Source of the DNA: Candidatus Methylopumilus rimovensis
GTDB taxonomy: Bacteria > Pseudomonadota > Gammaproteobacteria > Burkholderiales > Methylophilaceae
Length of the DNA stretch: 64,000 nucleotides
Direction: 5' to 3'
NCBI RefSeq assembly: GCF_006364615.1
Contig: NZ_CP040986.1
Location: 1,178,001 to 1,242,000 of the forward strand
Part shown: positions 61,404-64,000 of the stretch, piece by piece
How positions within the stretch are numbered: position 1 is the first letter of the stretch
How the letters are laid out: each line of letters opens with the position of its first letter
Position numbers and translations under genes: made by a program
Notes under the pieces: model-generated
Told to the model about the DNA's origin: nothing
Database searches by the model: none
Seen by the model: the letters and a program-made list of their open reading frames with translations, nothing else

Positions 61404-63035
61404 TTATCTTTTAATTCCAAGAGATTGAAGGTCTTTTTCTTTCTTATATATATTAGTTTTAATATCAAAAATCCCTAATAGGGTGTGAAAGACATAGTCA
61501 TGAGTTATCGGTTTATTAGTCTTAAGCTTTAATAAATTCATATCTAAATTCTGACTCTTGATAAGATCATCACCAAACCATAAAATTAAAGGGACACTTG
61601 TAACACTTTTTGGCGCCATAAAATAGGGCATCCCATGAAGATAGATTCCATGCTCACCTAAAGATTCTCCATGATCACTTACATAAAACATTGCTGTTTC
61701 AAAATGATCATCATACTTTTTCAGAAACTTTATAACTTCACTTAAAAAGAAGTCGGTATATAAAATTGTATTGTCATAAGCGTTACTAATTTCTTCATTG
61801 GTGCATTGATCTAACTGATTGGTTTTACAAAAAGGTTTGAATTTTTGAAAGCTTTCAGGAACCCTTGCATAATAAGCAGGCCCATGGCTTCCCATTTGGT
61901 GGAGAACAATCAAGATATCACCTTTTTTTTGCTTATTAATAACATCATCTAAGTGAGAAAGCATACCAATATCTCTGCACTCTGGATCACAAATAGGATT
62001 ATTTTGTGAGGTTAAAAAATCTTCGTATATGACTCGATCAGCCACACCCTTAGAACTAGAGTTGTTATCACGCCAAAAAATATTTACGCCAGCTTTATTG
62101 GCTACATCGAGGAAATTTTCTTCATCTTTAAATTTTGATAAATCAAATTTATCTTTACCTTCAATTGAAAAAATACAAGGCACCGAAATACGTGTGCTAG
62201 TTCCACATGAGGAAACATTTTTAAAACTCACCACATTCTCCATGCTTAGCATAGGATTTGTATTTTTTGTATAGCCATTCAGCGAGAATCGATCAGCTCT
62301 TGCAGTCTCACCAATCACTAAAATTATAAGTTCAGGATCTTCTTCAGGCTCCACAATATGTGCATCATCTCCAATATGCATAAATAATTTATGAGATCTC
62401 AAAGACTTATGAGTAACTTGGTAGGTAGCATAAAGGGCACTCAAAGGATTTGAGTATAAGGGTAAATGCTTTTGTTCACGAAAAAATGAAATAGAAAAAT
62501 TACTACTAGCAAGCAGTGTAAGAGCAAAACTAACCAGTGCCAACAAAGCTACCCCAGAGTGATACAAAACTCGCTTACTCGTAGATTGTCGAATAATTTT
62601 TATTTTATAAATAACAAAAACTGGAAGTACAAATAAAAAAGTAAAATAAAATATTAAGCGCCAAGATAACAAACCGAAAGCCTCATTAACATTAGTTTCA
62701 GTCGCATTGATTAGCATATCTTTGTCAATGATTACGCCATAGCTATCAGCAAAGTAAGCAGAAAAAGCAGCTACAAAATAAAAAATGGCTAGTATATGTC
62801 TATGCCATTTGTGCATTGTTAGTAAAGACATGAAGAATAATAAAAGAAGAAATTGAAATAAAACTAACACAACCATAAATAGTTGATTTGAGCCAGAGCC
62901 AATCAAATAAGCATTAGCTTTTGCAAACATCGTGAAATTTGCAAAAATTGTTATAAAAAAGGCTGAAATAATGACCCAAAAAATACTGGTCGACCAAGGA
63001 ATTTTTTTTATTAGTGAAATATATTTTCTCGTCAT
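61404..63035 (-). CDS. eptA: Lipid A phosphoethanolamine transferase (EptA family)
   Basis: A protein of 543 residues with five N-terminal helices (about 17-38, 52-72, 78-97, 125-145, 160-180) and a periplasmic sulphatase-like catalytic domain. Active-site features: VIGETARADRFSLNGY (metal-binding Glu243), CGTSTRISVPCIFS (277-290, catalytic Thr), and SDHGESLGEHGIYLHG. It transfers phosphoethanolamine from phosphatidylethanolamine to lipid A phosphate, lowering polymyxin and cationic peptide binding. No PmrAB-type regulator is adjacent. A hairpin lies just before its start codon. Confidence 0.93.
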   Translation of the reverse strand: MTRKYISLIKKIPWSTSIFWVIISAFFITIFANFTMFAKANAYLIGSGSNQLFMVVLVLFQFLLLLFFMSLLTMHKWHRHILAIFYFVAAFSAYFADSYGVIIDKDMLINATETNVNEAFGLLSWRLIFYFTFLFVLPVFVIYKIKIIRQSTSKRVLYHSGVALLALVSFALTLLASSNFSISFFREQKHLPLYSNPLSALYATYQVTHKSLRSHKLFMHIGDDAHIVEPEEDPELIILVIGETARADRFSLNGYTKNTNPMLSMENVVSFKNVSSCGTSTRISVPCIFSIEGKDKFDLSKFKDEENFLDVANKAGVNIFWRDNNSSSKGVADRVIYEDFLTSQNNPICDPECRDIGMLSHLDDVINKQKKGDILIVLHQMGSHGPAYYARVPESFQKFKPFCKTNQLDQCTNEEISNAYDNTILYTDFFLSEVIKFLKKYDDHFETAMFYVSDHGESLGEHGIYLHGMPYFMAPKSVTSVPLILWFGDDLIKSQNLDMNLLKLKTNKPITHDYVFHTLLGIFDIKTNIYKKEKDLQSLGIKR

Positions 63036-63044
63036 TAAATTTTA

Positions 63045-63085
63045 AGAATCTCAATATCTCAAGACTCAGATATTGGCTCGATTCT
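63045..63085 (-). promoter_or_regulatory. Long hairpin immediately upstream of eptA
   Basis: Two nested inverted repeats, AGAATC/GATTCT outside and CAATATCT/AGATATTG inside (loop of eight bases), end about ten bases before the eptA ATG. No Shine-Dalgarno sequence is visible between hairpin and start. It may be a weak terminator for the TPR gene (no good T-run), a translation-control hairpin or a protein-binding site. Confidence 0.5.
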
Positions 63086-63113
63086 GAGATCAGTAATTAC
63101 CCTCTTGTGACGC

Positions 63114-63770
63114 TTATTTCTTATCTGCAATTTTCTTCAATAAGTCATTAATTTCTTTTTTTCGGCCTTCATCTGCAATTTCTCTTCCTTCGCGAGGTTC
63201 GGCTAATAGACCTTTTTTTAAAAATTCAGTAGCTTTATTTAATTCACCAGTTTTGAATAAAAATTCACCATAAAAATAATTAGCATCAATACCATCGGGA
63301 TTAATTTCTAAGCCTTTCAATAACATATTTTTAGCTTTATCGTTATCACCATATGCAATAGGCCATGGGGGCACTTGATAATAAAGTGATCCCAAACTTG
63401 TATAAGCAGCACCATTAGAACCTTGAGAATCTATCTGGATCGCTTGCTCAAAATGTTGTTTTGCATCTTTCACTAATGATAATGCTGCCAATTGACCTCG
63501 TATTCCATTGCGGACCCCTGCAAATGTACCTTCAATAATACCTTGCCATACAAGTGGCTCAGCTTTACCGGGATATTTTGCTGTAACTTTTTCAGATTGG
63601 TTAAGAAGTAATTCAAAACCTTTCTCTTGTTCACTTAAAGATGTTTTATATTTTAATTGCTCCCATGTCTTTTTTAATTGGAAGACATCTTCATCGACAC
63701 CCGCTAATGAGGCTTGCATATATATGCCATATAGAAATAGAGAGATCACAATTTTTTTAACTAAGTTCAT
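63114..63770 (-). CDS. Exported TPR-repeat protein
   Basis: A protein of 218 residues with a signal peptide (cleavage near ASLAGVDE) and tetratricopeptide-like repeats from about 55 to 190 (YPGKAEPLVWQGIIEG, GAAYTSLGSLYYQ, NPDGIDANYFYGEFLFKTGELNKA). It is likely periplasmic. It follows the partial SDR-type gene by ten bases on the same strand, so the two are co-transcribed. No specific function can be given; TPR proteins usually hold partners together. Confidence 0.75.
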   Translation of the reverse strand: MNLVKKIVISLFLYGIYMQASLAGVDEDVFQLKKTWEQLKYKTSLSEQEKGFELLLNQSEKVTAKYPGKAEPLVWQGIIEGTFAGVRNGIRGQLAALSLVKDAKQHFEQAIQIDSQGSNGAAYTSLGSLYYQVPPWPIAYGDNDKAKNMLLKGLEINPDGIDANYFYGEFLFKTGELNKATEFLKKGLLAEPREGREIADEGRKKEINDLLKKIADKK

Positions 63771-63780
63771 ATTTGACTCC

Positions 63781-64000
63781 TTATTTATTGAGGTATTGTT
63801 TAATCACTGGTAATTGCTTGCCAATTGCAATGTCTGTGAGTTTCGGGAAAATTTTATTTATAAATACAAAAAATGATTCTTTTAAACCAATTTTCTTTTG
63901 ATAATTATTATTAGTTAGAAAAATCATAAATTTATCTGCCACTTTCTCTGGCGAATCCATCGCATTACCTAACTTCAAATTCATCTCTGAAATATTATTT
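63781..64000 (-). CDS. C-terminal part of a short-chain dehydrogenase-like protein (cut by window edge)
   Basis: The frame is open from the right edge to a stop at 63781 and gives about 72 residues. The segment DSPEKVADKFMIFL, then a basic stretch, FINKIFPKLTDIAIGKQ and a short tail, resembles the C-terminal end of SDR-family oxidoreductases, where a Pro-Glu-x-Val-Ala helix is typical. The Rossmann motif and active site would be outside the window, so the call is tentative. Confidence 0.5.
   Translation of the reverse strand, partial: NNISEMNLKLGNAMDSPEKVADKFMIFLTNNNYQKKIGLKESFFVFINKIFPKLTDIAIGKQLPVIKQYLNK

Noticed and set aside
1-64000. CRISPR arrays, insertion sequences, prophage, tRNA or rRNA genes
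   Set aside because: No regularly spaced repeats, transposase or integrase genes other than xerC, terminal inverted repeats, or tRNA-type cloverleaf signatures were seen while reading the window.

Overview
The window is AT-rich (mid-30s % GC by eye), tightly packed bacterial chromosome. Gene order points to a betaproteobacterium. The diagnostic blocks are kdsD-kdsC-lptC-lptA-lptB-rpoN-hpf-hprK-rapZ-PTS, fmt-rsmB-DUF4390-ntrY-ntrX, metK with a nearby SAH riboswitch-ahcY-metF unit, and zapA-6S RNA. Small genome, short spacers, missing members of normally conserved blocks and a PQQ-type beta-propeller protein fit a streamlined methylotroph of the Methylophilaceae (OM43/Methylopumilus-like). That placement is an inference. 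No rRNA, tRNA, insertion sequence, prophage or CRISPR array was seen.

1-26.8 kb is mostly housekeeping. It holds alkyl hydroperoxide reductase (ahpC and the start of ahpF), a BepA-like protease, moaC, thiO and a Kef antiporter. These are followed by the Kdo/LPS-transport operon running into rpoN, hpf, a shortened hprK, rapZ and a sugar-transporter-less PTS. Then come prlC, xthA, an NtrY/NtrX pair whose NtrX has lost its ATPase and sigma-54 contact motifs, rsmB, fmt, def and smg.

26.8-39 kb holds the methyl cycle (metF, ahcY under an SAH riboswitch, metK), lpxL-type acyltransferase, dapF, xerC, the zapA pair, 6S RNA, an EVE protein, a YVTN beta-propeller, ilvA, rpiA, phoU and yggX.

39-64 kb is accessory. 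It includes a cobalamin riboswitch with btuB and a BtuM-type B12 transporter that keeps the key cysteine. A thioredoxin-type arsenate reductase overlaps an aquaporin. A three-gene ABC/HlyD/TolC export operon has a degenerate ATPase. SbtA-like bicarbonate permease and a DUF6671-like protein lie opposite a LysR regulator. An alginate-export-type porin, a methyltransferase and MscS follow. Next is a c-di-GMP-linked exopolysaccharide locus (glycosyltransferase, outer-membrane barrel, HD-GYP, divergent GGDEF), then dgkA and eptA, which are biochemically coupled. The export operon and dgkA share a nearly identical promoter-plus-hairpin leader, one of the more unusual signals here. The right edge cuts an SDR-type gene.
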